From Neopusillimonas maritima (GTDB lineage Bacteria; Pseudomonadota; Gammaproteobacteria; Burkholderiales; Burkholderiaceae_B): a stretch of 64,000 nucleotides of DNA. Both the position numbers and the translations under genes were made by a program. Where the stretch lies: contig NZ_NQOU01000003.1 of assembly GCF_003576595.1 (NCBI RefSeq), positions 310,001 through 374,000 on the forward strand, read 5' to 3'. Under the pieces are notes generated by a model. That model was not told the DNA's origin. It worked only from the letters and a program-made list of their open reading frames with translations, and ran no database searches. Below, piece by piece: positions 55,688 to 64,000 of this stretch; position 1 is the stretch's first letter; the number at the start of each line of letters is the position of its first letter.

Positions 55688-58447
55688 TCAGGCTATCCGC
55701 CCATGACAATGTTTGTACTTCTTCCCACTGCCACATGGGCAAGGTTCATTACGCCCGACCTTGGGAACCGCACCAGCAGATGCCGCCCCACCAGACGCCG
55801 GCTGCGTTGCACCCAACGGCTCTTCCGCAATGCCGGGATCCTCACCACTTAACGCGGCATCATAATCAGAATGGTGATAGGTAACACCTTCCACACTTTC
55901 AGGCTCGGTTTGAGCAACTTGTTCCGGTGTTTGAATCCGTACAGTGAGTAGCACCCTAACGACATCCGTACGAACGCGATCAAGCATCCCAGAGAAAAGC
56001 TCAAACGCTTCACGCTTGTACTCCTGCTTCGGGTCTTTCTGCGCATAACCACGCAAGTGAATGCCCTGACGCAGATGATCAAGAGACGAAAGATGGTTAC
56101 GCCAATGCGTATCAATTGACTGCAGCAACACCGACCGCTCAAAAGGAGCCCAGTTATCACGGCCAACCAATTCAACCTTAGTACTGTAAACACGGTTGGC
56201 CTCCGCCAAAACGCGCTCCAACAGGTCTTCATCAGTTAAATTAGGCTCTTTCTCCGCCCAATCCACCAGCGCCACCTCGATGCCCCAGTCGGACTCCAAT
56301 ACCGATTGCAGACCGGCAACGTCCCACTGCTCTTCCATCGATTCCGCAGGGATATAGGCATGAAAAACTTCCGTGATCGTGGCGCTAAGCAGGTTCAGCA
56401 CCATTTCACCGACATCTTGTGCCTCTAAAACCTCATTTCGCTGCGCATACAAAACCTTGCGCTGATCATTGGCAACGTCATCGAACTGCAACAGTTGTTT
56501 GCGAATATCGAAGTTCCGCGCTTCTACCTTGCGTTGGGCGGATTCAATTGACCGGGATACCATTTTGGCTTCAATAGGCTCACCCTCGGGCAAACGCAAA
56601 CGCTCCATAATGGCGCGAACGCGATCACCCGCGAAAATGCGCATGAGCGAATCTTCCAACGACAAATAGAAACGAGTTGAACCCGGGTCGCCCTGACGCC
56701 CTGCACGACCGCGCAATTGATTGTCGATACGGCGTGACTCGTGGCGCTCGGTACCTATAATACGCAAACCGCCGGCAGCCTTAACCGCCTCATTTGCAGG
56801 AGCCCATTCATCGCGAATTTGCTGGATGCGCGCCTCTTTTTCTTGCGCGCTTAAGTCGGCATCGGCACGGACAAGGGCAATTTGCTTTTCGACACTTCCG
56901 CCCAACACAATGTCAGTACCACGACCGGCCATATTGGTTGCAATCGTGATACGACCAGGCTTACCGGCTTCAGCCACAATTTCCGCTTCACGCGCATGTT
57001 GCTTTGCGTTCAACACTTCATGCGCCAGTTTTTCGCGCTTGAGCATCGAGGACAAACGCTCGGAATTTTCGATACTCGTCGTACCTACCAAAACGGGCTG
57101 ACCACGCTCCTGGCAATCTTTCATGTCAGCCAGAATAGCGTTGTACTTCTCGTTATCGGTTTTGAAAACCTGATCGTTCTGATCAACACGAATCATCGGC
57201 TTATTGGTTGGAATAATAACCGTTTCCAACCCGTAAATTTCCTGGAATTCATAGGCTTCCGTGTCGGCCGTCCCCGTCATCCCCGCCAACTTGTCATACA
57301 TACGGAAATAGTTCTGGAAGGTAATAGACGCCAACGTTTGATTCTCGTTCTGAATCGTCACGCCTTCTTTGGCTTCCACCGCCTGATGCAAACCATCGGA
57401 CCAACGACGCCCTACCATCAGACGCCCTGTGAATTCGTCAACAATCACCACCTCGTTGTCGGTAACAACGTAGTGCTGATCACGAAAAAACAGATTATGA
57501 GCACGCAGTGCCACCATAAGATGATGAATGAGCGTGATGTGACGCGGATCGTATAACGACTCGCCTTCAGGCAAAAGACCCAAACGCGAAAGGATTTCCT
57601 CGGCCTGCTCCATGCCGGACTCGGACAAGTGTACTTGCTGACCTTTTTCATCAACCCAAAAATCACCTTCCGGCTCCGGCTCATGCGGTTTGGGCTCCGA
57701 CGCCATGCGTGTGAGCATGGGAGGCACGGCATTCATTCGAACATAAACTTCGGTATGATCTTCGGCCTGCCCCGAAATAATCAACGGTGTGCGCGCTTCG
57801 TCGATAAGAATAGAGTCAACTTCGTCGACAATAGCGAAGGACAAACTTCGTTGACGACGGTCTTCCGCGCGATACTCCATATTGTCGCGCAAATAATCGA
57901 AACCAAACTCGTTGTTAGTCCCGTATGTGATGTCGGCACGATACGCGTCCACTTTTTCTTGAGGATCCTGCTGAGGGACGACGACGCCCACACTCAAACC
58001 GAGGAAGTTATACAACTGCCCCATCCATTCCGCATCGCGACGCGCAAGGTAATCGTTCACCGTCACAACATGCACACCCTTAGACGCAAGAGCGTTCAAG
58101 TACACGGCTAATGTTGCCATTAGCGTTTTACCTTCCCCGGTGCGCATCTCGGCAATTTTTCCGTGGTGCAAGGCAATCGCACCCATAAGTTGCACATCAA
58201 AATGCCGCATACCAAATACGCGTTTGCTGGCCTCGCGGACAACGGCAAATGCCTCTGGTAACAGTTGGTCGAGCGTTGAACCCGAAGCCAACTGCTCTCG
58301 AAACTGAACGGTTTTGTTTTTCAGGTCTTCGTCGGAAACCGCTTCAAGAGACGGCTCAAGCGCATTAATTTGCCCGACCTGTTTGCGGTACTGCCTGAGG
58401 ATTCGATCGTTGCGACTACCAATAAGCTTTTTGAGCAGGGAAACCAT
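55688..58447 (-). CDS. secA: Protein translocase ATPase SecA
   Basis: The motor that pushes unfolded preproteins through SecYEG. The ATG at 58447 ([15 protein letters not shown]) gives 919 residues; the longer in-frame start adds 14 non-homologous residues. Walker A is MRTGEGKTL (101-109), Walker B is [18 protein letters not shown]2 has [13 protein letters not shown] and [10 protein letters not shown], and the C-terminal SEC-C zinc finger is [14 protein letters not shown] (903-916), which binds SecB and ribosomes. It follows the M23 peptidase gene by 48 bases on the same strand, next to lpxC-ftsZ as in Bordetella relatives. Confidence 0.97.
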   Translation of the reverse strand: MVSLLKKLIGSRNDRILRQYRKQVGQINALEPSLEAVSDEDLKNKTVQFREQLASGSTLDQLLPEAFAVVREASKRVFGMRHFDVQLMGAIALHHGKIAEMRTGEGKTLMATLAVYLNALASKGVHVVTVNDYLARRDAEWMGQLYNFLGLSVGVVVPQQDPQEKVDAYRADITYGTNNEFGFDYLRDNMEYRAEDRRQRSLSFAIVDEVDSILIDEARTPLIISGQAEDHTEVYVRMNAVPPMLTRMASEPKPHEPEPEGDFWVDEKGQQVHLSESGMEQAEEILSRLGLLPEGESLYDPRHITLIHHLMVALRAHNLFFRDQHYVVTDNEVVIVDEFTGRLMVGRRWSDGLHQAVEAKEGVTIQNENQTLASITFQNYFRMYDKLAGMTGTADTEAYEFQEIYGLETVIIPTNKPMIRVDQNDQVFKTDNEKYNAILADMKDCQERGQPVLVGTTSIENSERLSSMLKREKLAHEVLNAKQHAREAEIVAEAGKPGRITIATNMAGRGTDIVLGGSVEKQIALVRADADLSAQEKEARIQQIRDEWAPANEAVKAAGGLRIIGTERHESRRIDNQLRGRAGRQGDPGSTRFYLSLEDSLMRIFAGDRVRAIMERLRLPEGEPIEAKMVSRSIESAQRKVEARNFDIRKQLLQFDDVANDQRKVLYAQRNEVLEAQDVGEMVLNLLSATITEVFHAYIPAESMEEQWDVAGLQSVLESDWGIEVALVDWAEKEPNLTDEDLLERVLAEANRVYSTKVELVGRDNWAPFERSVLLQSIDTHWRNHLSSLDHLRQGIHLRGYAQKDPKQEYKREAFELFSGMLDRVRTDVVRVLLTVRIQTPEQVAQTEPESVEGVTYHHSDYDAALSGEDPGIAEEPLGATQPASGGAASAGAVPKVGRNEPCPCGSGKKYKHCHGRIA

Positions 58448-58495
58448 AGATTTATTGTCTAAGTTGGCGGTTAAACCGCAGGAAAACAATACAGT

Positions 58496-59485
58496 TTAAC
58501 GTACCTCGGCACTATCAGCTTGCAGATCATCTGAAGCGTCAGCCAAGCGGACTTCAGGCTCGTTGGGATCCGGCAAAAAAAGCGACGGATCCAGAGGCTG
58601 ACCCGCGACCCGAACCTCGAAATGAAGATGTGGCCCCGTTGATTGGCCGGTAGAACCGACATTGGCAATAAGTTGCCCTTTTTCCACCAGATCACCCCTT
58701 TTAACCTGCAAGCTTGAGGCATGCGCATAAACGGTTACGAGATTGTGACTGTGCTGGATCTCGACGGTTTTGCCATAACCGGTCCGATAGCCGGCGAACA
58801 CCACCATTCCACCCGACGCGGCATGAATCGGTGCGCCATGGGGTGCGGCAAAATCAAGCCCTTCGTGCATTTTGTTACGCCCCGAGATGGGGTGACGACG
58901 CCAACCATAAGATGACGTCATGTAAGGGAAGTCAACCGGAGACAACGAAGGAAGACTTGCTTCCAGGCCCGCGCGTCGCGTCATGACCATGTCAAGCATC
59001 GCCAGCCCATCGCGCTGTCGGTCGAGCCGTTGGGCCATCGTATCAAGTTCGCGCCCTAACTCTTCCGCTGAATCAAACACCATGGCCTGCGGCTTGTCAT
59101 CGCTCACAACCGTGCTGCCATTCAGCGTTTCCTGTACTTCCGGGTTGGTATAGTTCACGCCCGCCACTTCAGCCAGACGCTTGCTGACGCCATCCATTTC
59201 AATAAGACGTGCCTGCAACTGCCCTACTTTCTCACCAAGTTGGTGCAGGCTGGCCTTAAGCATTTGCGACTCCAGCTCCAAACGGTCTTTTTCAGTCTGC
59301 CGAACGTCAAGGCTGACAAGTGTGGGAAGATTCGACATAATATGCTGACCATAAGCCCAGGCACCACCCAAAGCGGACAAAACCACCAAGCCCGCCAACA
59401 CCGGCACAATCAGCCACACGCTAATGCCACGCTCAGCCAGGCGGGCCAAGCCGCCCGATCGCTCGTTTAACAAAATTATTCGCAC
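58496..59485 (-). CDS. M23/LytM-domain peptidase, membrane anchored
   Basis: A 329-residue inner-membrane protein with one TM helix (about 22-45), a periplasmic coiled coil (about 62-100), a helical linker and a C-terminal Peptidase_M23 domain (about 205-305). The zinc site is complete: KMHEGLDFAAP and the GPHLHFEVR motif, with a further histidine in TVYAHAS, so it should be an active peptidoglycan endopeptidase rather than a degenerate activator of the EnvC type. It starts with GTG at 59485 after AAGGG, only 20 bases from the divergent dciA start, and lies upstream of secA. Confidence 0.9.
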   Translation of the reverse strand: MRIILLNERSGGLARLAERGISVWLIVPVLAGLVVLSALGGAWAYGQHIMSNLPTLVSLDVRQTEKDRLELESQMLKASLHQLGEKVGQLQARLIEMDGVSKRLAEVAGVNYTNPEVQETLNGSTVVSDDKPQAMVFDSAEELGRELDTMAQRLDRQRDGLAMLDMVMTRRAGLEASLPSLSPVDFPYMTSSYGWRRHPISGRNKMHEGLDFAAPHGAPIHAASGGMVVFAGYRTGYGKTVEIQHSHNLVTVYAHASSLQVKRGDLVEKGQLIANVGSTGQSTGPHLHFEVRVAGQPLDPSLFLPDPNEPEVRLADASDDLQADSAEVR

Positions 59486-59505
59486 TACTTATCCCTTTAC
59501 CAACT

Positions 59506-59997
59506 ATGTCCCGTTTCGCACGCAGCCATTCCCCTTCGAAAGAAAACAAGCAAAGCTTGTCGGCCATCGATTGGCTCGGCCAAAGTCGGCAAAGCGCCGA
59601 CGTCCTGGCTACCGCCCGGAGAATGATTGAAATGGAGCATATTATTTCTCAGGCGCTACCTGGCAACCTCGCCATGGCCTGCCGAGTAGCCCGAGTCGAC
59701 CATCAAGACCTTACACTGGCGGTTCCCAGCGCGGCTCATGCTGCAAAACTCAGACAACTTGCTCCCAGAATCGTTCAACGACTGGGTCAACACGGCTGGA
59801 ACATTAACCAATTACAAGTCAAGGTTCAAGCCGGTTTAAACCAAAACGCAACAAATTTGTCACGCAAAAAAGAGGTCATTCCGCTTGATGAGCAGGCTTT
59901 GACCTCTTTCGAAGAGTTATATAGTAACACCCCACCCGGCCCTCTGGCTGAATCCCTGAAGCGCCTGATTGAGCGACACCGAGCTTCCCTAACGTAA
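59506..59997 (+). CDS. dciA: DciA-type replicative helicase loader (DUF721)
   Basis: DciA (DUF721) is the widespread loader of the DnaB helicase in bacteria lacking dnaC. The 163 residues contain a compact KH-like DUF721 domain (about 25-110) with LPGNLAMACRVARVDHQDLTLAVPS-type strands and HAAKLRQLAPRIVQRL, and a less ordered C-terminal extension with ESLKRLIERH. The ATG at 59506 has no visible ribosome binding site, and no upstream start is in frame. It is the only plus-strand gene between secA and ftsQ. Confidence 0.85.
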   Translation: MSRFARSHSPSKENKQSLSAIDWLGQSRQSADVLATARRMIEMEHIISQALPGNLAMACRVARVDHQDLTLAVPSAAHAAKLRQLAPRIVQRLGQHGWNINQLQVKVQAGLNQNATNLSRKKEVIPLDEQALTSFEELYSNTPPGPLAESLKRLIERHRASLT

Positions 59998-60023
59998 CAC
60001 TGCTTAACGTAGAAAAGCCAGAG

Positions 60024-60947
60024 CTATGCCAGTTTCCACTCGCGGGTATAAGCTTTGGGGGCTGTCACAGCCGATTCATAACTGACCAGTTCCCATGCTG
60101 TTTCATCAGCCAACAATGCCCTGGCAAGCTGGTTATTCAGACCATGACCCGATTTACAAGCAACGTACCGCGCCACCAACGGCTTACCAATAAGGTATAA
60201 ATCGCCAATGGCGTCAAGAATTTTATGCTTCACAAATTCGTCTTCGTAACGCAAGCCATCGGAGTTCAACACACGGAACTCATCCATGACAATGGCGTTA
60301 TCGAGACTGCCTCCGCGAGCAAGCCCTGCAGCCAGCAATGCCTCAAACTCGTTCACAAAACCAAAGGTGCGTGCCCGCGCGATAGACTTGACGTATGAGT
60401 CATTGGCAAAATCAATTTCAGCAAAATTCGCCGTTGCATCGATTGCAGGATGATGGAAATCGATGGCAAAAGACAGGGCGAAACCATCATATGGCTCGAG
60501 CCGTGCCCATTTCTCGTCGCCCCCTTCACCTTCCCGAACTTCCACCGGTTTAAGAACGCGTAAAAACTTCTTGGCGGCAGGCTGCTCTTGAATACCCGCT
60601 GAACGCAGCAAATAAACAAATGTTCCCGCACTACCGTCCATAATAGGCACTTCCTCTGCTGTGAGGTCTATGTGCAGATTATCGATGCCCAAGCCCGCAA
60701 GCGCGGACATAAGATGTTCAACAGTGGAAACGCGAGCTGTTCCCTTTTGCAGAACTGACGCCATGCGCGTACCGCCCACCAGATGAGCCTGGGCGGGAAA
60801 ATCGACCACTTCGGGCAGGTCAACCCGGTGGAAGACGATGCCCGTGTTGGGTTCTGCCGGGCGTAAGGTGATTTCAACCCGACGGCCGGAATGCAAACCC
60901 ACGCCTTTGGTACTAATGGCGTTTTTCAGGGTGCGTTGACGTAACAT
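60024..60947 (-). CDS. lpxC: UDP-3-O-acyl-N-acetylglucosamine deacetylase
   Basis: LpxC performs the committed step of lipid A synthesis. The 307-residue zinc enzyme starts [21 protein letters not shown] and has zinc ligand His78 ([16 protein letters not shown]), the [10 protein letters not shown] segment, and [15 protein letters not shown] with the remaining His/Asp ligands. The C-terminal residues (EWKLA) form the tail that in E. coli is recognised by FtsH; the sequence here is less hydrophobic, so turnover could differ. It follows ftsZ with a 240-base spacer and a probable own promoter. Confidence 0.97.
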   Translation of the reverse strand: MLRQRTLKNAISTKGVGLHSGRRVEITLRPAEPNTGIVFHRVDLPEVVDFPAQAHLVGGTRMASVLQKGTARVSTVEHLMSALAGLGIDNLHIDLTAEEVPIMDGSAGTFVYLLRSAGIQEQPAAKKFLRVLKPVEVREGEGGDEKWARLEPYDGFALSFAIDFHHPAIDATANFAEIDFANDSYVKSIARARTFGFVNEFEALLAAGLARGGSLDNAIVMDEFRVLNSDGLRYEDEFVKHKILDAIGDLYLIGKPLVARYVACKSGHGLNNQLARALLADETAWELVSYESAVTAPKAYTREWKLA

Positions 60948-60997
60948 AAACTGTTGAACAATAAAGAAAATGCCTTTTCAGGCGGAATATTCTTACT

Positions 60998-61027
60998 ATT
61001 GTAACTTGATATGGGTAGTTTCCCCAA
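60998..61027 (-). promoter_or_regulatory. Candidate lpxC promoter
   Basis: TACAAT (60998-61003, minus strand) lies 18 bases from TTGGGG (61022-61027), about 50 bases before the lpxC ATG. The -10 is good and the -35 weak. Confidence 0.4.
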
Positions 61028-61085
61028 TTTTTTCAAGCGACAAGCTGAAAAAAAGGTTTCAACGTGTTTTACAAACGTGCTGACC

Positions 61086-61155
61086 GAGCCGACCCCGGGG
61101 AGAGCCGACCCGGCCAACCGCGTGACTCATTTCGAAAAACTGAAAAGAGTCACGC
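61086..61155. other. Repeat and stem-loop region between ftsZ and lpxC
   Basis: The spacer holds GCGTGACTC (61120-61128) paired with GAGTCACGC (61147-61155), a perfect 9-bp stem with an 18-base loop, and a direct repeat GAGCCGACCC at 61086-61095 and 61102-61111. No T tract follows the stem on the minus strand, so it is at best an atypical end for the ftsZ transcript. Otherwise the 240-base gap has no gene. Confidence 0.55.
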
Positions 61156-61187
61156 TGGCGTGTGAGAGTCTACCTTCAAGCCTTGTT

Positions 61188-62357
61188 TTAATCGGCTTGT
61201 TTACGCAAGAATGCCGGAATATCGAAGTGATCCATACCGGCCGTTTCCAGTGCACGAACTTGCGCCGACGCCTGGCTTCGAGGGTTGCGGATAACTGTTG
61301 GAACTTCCGCGCTCTGCATGTCATGACCGGCATTCGTAAACGGCGCGTCATCCGTACCGGTCCTGCGCGCTTCCTGGTTGTTTTGAACCAGTTGTGGACG
61401 GCTGTTCGCACGGCCCAGGCCGGTAGCCACAACCGTAACACGCAGGCTCTCACCCATGGACTCATCGTAAGCCGTTCCGTAAATAACAGTTGCATCTTCG
61501 GCGGCATAGCCTCGGATCGTTTCCATGATCTCGCGAGTTTCACGCATTTTAAGCGTACGGCTGGCAGTGATATTTACCAGAATGCCGCGTGCGCCGTTCA
61601 GGTCGACACCCTCAAGCAATGGGCAAGCAATTGCCTGCTCGGCCGCTTCGCGCGCGCGATTTGCGCCAGACGAAATAGCCGTACCCATCATGGCCTGACC
61701 TTGTTCACCCATAATCGTCTTGACGTCTTCGAAGTCGACGTTCACATTGCCTTCGACATTGATGATCTCGGCAATACCTGCGCAAGCATTATGTAACACA
61801 TCGTCAGCCGACTTGAAGCAGTCTTCCTGCGTCGCATCCTCGTCCATGAGGTCGTACAAATTTTCATTCAGAACGACGATCAGCGAATGAACGTGCTTGG
61901 CCAGCTCTGCAATCCCTTCCTCGGCCATTTTCAGACGACGCGAGCCTTCAAACGAGAATGGCTTGGTGACGACACCCACAGTGAGAATACCCAGTTCTTT
62001 GGCCACCTCGGCAACAACAGGACCTGCACCGGTACCTGTACCGCCGCCCATACCGGCAGTAATGAATACCATATTGGCGCCGTTCAATGCCGCGCGAATT
62101 TCTTCACGCGCTGTTTCGGCAGCCGCACGCCCCTGATCCGGCTTGGCACCGGCCCCCAGGCCGGTGCGGCCCAAACGAATTTGCACAGGCGCTTCGGTAG
62201 CGGCCAATGCCTGGGCATCGGTATTGGCGCAGATAAACTCCACGCCGCTAATCCCTGAACGAATCATGTGTGCAACAGCATTACCGCCTGCACCCCCTAC
62301 GCCAACGACCTTGATGACCGTTCCGCTATTATTGGTATCGAGCATTTCGAAATTCAT
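61188..62357 (-). CDS. ftsZ: Cell division GTPase FtsZ
   Basis: The tubulin homolog that builds the Z ring. The 389 residues have the N-terminal KVVGVGGAGGNAV nucleotide-binding loop, the tubulin signature GGGTGTGAGP (about 106-115), the synergy-loop segment DFEDVKTIM, a short variable linker, and the conserved C-terminal peptide DHFDIPAFLRKQAD that contacts FtsA and ZipA. GGGAG precedes the ATG. A 180-base non-coding spacer with an AT-rich part separates it from ftsA, leaving room for a dedicated promoter, but I cannot pin one down. Confidence 0.98.
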   Translation of the reverse strand: MNFEMLDTNNSGTVIKVVGVGGAGGNAVAHMIRSGISGVEFICANTDAQALAATEAPVQIRLGRTGLGAGAKPDQGRAAAETAREEIRAALNGANMVFITAGMGGGTGTGAGPVVAEVAKELGILTVGVVTKPFSFEGSRRLKMAEEGIAELAKHVHSLIVVLNENLYDLMDEDATQEDCFKSADDVLHNACAGIAEIINVEGNVNVDFEDVKTIMGEQGQAMMGTAISSGANRAREAAEQAIACPLLEGVDLNGARGILVNITASRTLKMRETREIMETIRGYAAEDATVIYGTAYDESMGESLRVTVVATGLGRANSRPQLVQNNQEARRTGTDDAPFTNAGHDMQSAEVPTVIRNPRSQASAQVRALETAGMDHFDIPAFLRKQAD

Positions 62358-62537
62358 AATGTTGACTCCCTCACAAATCTGAATTAACAGTTATTAAGCA
62401 AAATTTAAAAGTCCCCAAACTACCTATTTGGAAATCGCTTCAAAAAAGATGCCAACATTTGGCTCGCACCTGACTTGAAACGCCTTCCCGGACCCGGTTT
62501 GCAACCACCCCGCACCCGTCAGGCCTGTACCTCAGGC

Positions 62538-63764
62538 CTAATTCATAAACCATTCTTTCATTCGGGCAAGAATGGTCTTTACGCTACCTTTCTGTTGCGC
62601 CACTTTCTTTCCCCTGGCGCGTTGTACCCGCGCCTCTGTCAACAACCCCATAACCGTAGAAAAGCGCGGATTACGCATCACATCGACCAAACTGCCTTCG
62701 TAAGATGGAACCGCAATGCGTACCGGCTTCAGAAAGACGTCTTCAGCCAGCTCGACAATGCCCGGCAACAGCGCCGTTCCGCCGGTCAGCACCACACCCG
62801 ATGCCAATAGATCTTCATAACCCGACTCCCGCACCACTTGCTGTACAAACGTAAACAGCTCTTCCACGCGGGGCTCGATAACCGCACCCAACGCCTGGCG
62901 CTTAACCTGACGATTGGGCCGATCTCCCAATCCCGGCACTTCAATCTGCTCATCCGGATTCACCAGAATTTGCTTGGCGATCCCGTAACGCAGCTTGATT
63001 TCTTCAGCATCTGGTGTCGGCGTACGCAGCATGGCGGCAATATCGCTGGTAATTTGATCACCGGCGATAGGAATAACAGCCGTATGGCGTATGGCCCCGC
63101 CTGTATAGATGGCGATATCCGTCGTGCCACCACCGATATCAACCAGCACGACACCTAACTCTTTTTCGTCGGAGGTCAAGCAAGCCATGCTGGAAGCCAA
63201 AGGCTGCAAAATCAGATCCTGCACTTCAAGCCCACAACGCCTGACGCACTTCACGATGTTTTGCGCAGCGCTGACTGCGCCCGTCACGATGTGTACGCGA
63301 ACTTCGAGACGCAAACCACTCATTCCAATGGGCTCTCGAATATCTTCCTGGGAGTCGACGATGAACTCCTGGGTTAAAACATGCAAAACCTGTTGATCCG
63401 TTGGAATATTGACGGCTTTAGCGGTTTCAATGACACGCGCCACATCGGTTGGCGTCACTTCTTTGTCTTTAACGGCAACCATCCCACTCGAGTTAAAACT
63501 GGTGATGTGGCTGCCCGCAATACCTGTATAAACCTCTCGAATCTTGCAGTCGGCCATCAGTTCGGCCTCTTCGAGTGCCCGCTGAATAGAATTAACCGTT
63601 GCTTCGATATTGACCACCACGCCTTTACGCATGCCCTGTGATTCGTGTTGACCCAGCCCGATTACTTCAAAACGGCCCTCAGGCAAAATTTCGGCTACCA
63701 CTGCAACGACTTTGCTGGTACCGATATCCAGGGCAACGATCAAGTCCTTGATGTCACGAGTCAT
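62538..63764 (-). CDS. ftsA: Cell division protein FtsA
   Basis: An actin-fold ATPase that tethers FtsZ to the membrane. The 408 residues start MTRDIKDLIVALDIGTSKVVAVV (phosphate 1 motif), include the 1C subdomain (about 85-165), VLVDIGGGTTDIAIY (phosphate 2) and VVLTGGTALLPGI (adenosine motif). The C-terminal amphipathic membrane-targeting helix is VKTILARMKEWFMN. It begins 5 bases after the ftsQ stop, with GGTGAA near the ftsQ end as ribosome binding site. Confidence 0.97.
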   Translation of the reverse strand: MTRDIKDLIVALDIGTSKVVAVVAEILPEGRFEVIGLGQHESQGMRKGVVVNIEATVNSIQRALEEAELMADCKIREVYTGIAGSHITSFNSSGMVAVKDKEVTPTDVARVIETAKAVNIPTDQQVLHVLTQEFIVDSQEDIREPIGMSGLRLEVRVHIVTGAVSAAQNIVKCVRRCGLEVQDLILQPLASSMACLTSDEKELGVVLVDIGGGTTDIAIYTGGAIRHTAVIPIAGDQITSDIAAMLRTPTPDAEEIKLRYGIAKQILVNPDEQIEVPGLGDRPNRQVKRQALGAVIEPRVEELFTFVQQVVRESGYEDLLASGVVLTGGTALLPGIVELAEDVFLKPVRIAVPSYEGSLVDVMRNPRFSTVMGLLTEARVQRARGKKVAQQKGSVKTILARMKEWFMN

Positions 63765-63769
63765 AATTT

Positions 63770-64000
63770 TTATTCACCAGATGATTGAGTAACCGGCGCC
63801 AAAGTAATGGCAAAGCCGTCGGGATAACGTAAATCGGCACTGGCCACCTGCCCCTGCAGGCGCGCGGCCAACGCCGGCCAATTTCGAACAAATCTTTCAA
63901 TTCGGGATGCAAAAGAAACCGCACCGGAGCGGCCATGCGGATCAGCCACATCAGCCGCTGGATCGCGACCTAAATTCAAATGCAAGCCATCCGACAGCTT
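63770..64000 (-). CDS. ftsQ: Cell division protein FtsQ, C-terminal fragment
   Basis: Only the last 76 residues are in the window; the 5' part lies to the right. Visible are the KLSDGLHLNLGRD strand, RIERFVRNWPALAAR and ADLRYPDGFAIT, the typical end of the FtsQ periplasmic beta domain that contacts FtsB. The position directly before ftsA confirms the call. The edge, not a mutation, truncates it. Confidence 0.92.
   Translation of the reverse strand, partial: KLSDGLHLNLGRDPAADVADPHGRSGAVSFASRIERFVRNWPALAARLQGQVASADLRYPDGFAITLAPVTQSSGE

Noticed and set aside
56882-57556. 224-codon plus-strand open frame opposite secA
   Set aside because: Antisense to essential, conserved SecA codons; no domain or start signal.
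1-64000. Mobile elements, CRISPR arrays, toxin-antitoxin pairs or defence islands
   Set aside because: No transposase, integrase other than XerD, inverted-repeat-bounded insert, spaced repeat array or defence-type gene was found; gene order is core chromosomal throughout.

Overview
The window is an almost fully coding chromosomal segment of a betaproteobacterium. It most resembles Burkholderiales of the family Alcaligenaceae (the Bordetella/Alcaligenes group). I infer this from protein character and gene order: ftsQ-ftsA-ftsZ-lpxC next to dciA, an M23 peptidase and secA; glyQ-glyS-gmhB-plsC-ygjP-gloA; purM opposite hda-HAD-pcnB-folK; and an AddAB-like pair rather than RecBCD. The genus cannot be fixed from the sequence. 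I see no insertion sequence, prophage, CRISPR array or rRNA operon. The content is core housekeeping DNA, so I found no new multigene system; the second-look items are individual oddities.

Layout, left to right. Positions 1-3919 (minus) hold carB (cut by the window edge) and carA, with a good promoter at 3963-3991. The transaldolase gene (plus) follows. A long minus-strand block, 5005-14149, carries addB-addA-like repair genes, the 4.5S SRP RNA, dnaX, ybaB and recR. Positions 14220-17674 (plus) hold xerD, a membrane diguanylate cyclase and a zinc-type cation exporter. Positions 17688-21042 (minus) hold a DUF2165 protein, a Tat-exported beta-carbonic anhydrase, an HpaI-type aldolase, a quinone oxidoreductase and tRNA-Arg(CCU). 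Positions 21285-25931 (plus) are the tsaE-amiC-mutL-miaA cluster, which meets purM head-on.

Positions 27070-30326 (plus) are hda, a HAD-IB phosphatase, pcnB and folK. Next come a class I fumarase and an enoyl-CoA hydratase (minus). Positions 32846-39707 (plus) carry glycyl-tRNA synthetase, envelope precursor genes (gmhB, plsC), a YgjP-like metalloprotein, glyoxalase I and a fused SpmA/SpmB membrane protein. The outer-membrane biogenesis block lptD-surA-rsmA (minus) is divergent from the murein-recycling pair amgK-murU and an unknown coiled-coil membrane protein. After a cupin and tRNA-Lys come a GH31 protein and MnmC (minus), both with eroded catalytic motifs. Positions 52033-55606 (plus) hold suhB, an M20 amidohydrolase and mgtE. 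The right end (minus, except dciA) is secA, an M23 peptidase, lpxC, ftsZ, ftsA and the 3' end of ftsQ.

Recurring themes are envelope assembly (lptD, surA, lpxC, gmhB, plsC, secA, amiC, fts genes), DNA replication and repair (dnaX, hda, dciA, recR, addAB, mutL, xerD) and tRNA function (miaA, mnmC, tsaE, glyQS and two tRNAs). The most interesting points are a GH31 homolog lacking its nucleophile, an MnmC whose methyltransferase half has lost its motifs, a clamp-binding-like peptide on the YgjP metalloprotein, a hairpin burying the cupin ribosome binding site, and a perfect 16-bp tandem repeat upstream of the quinone oxidoreductase.
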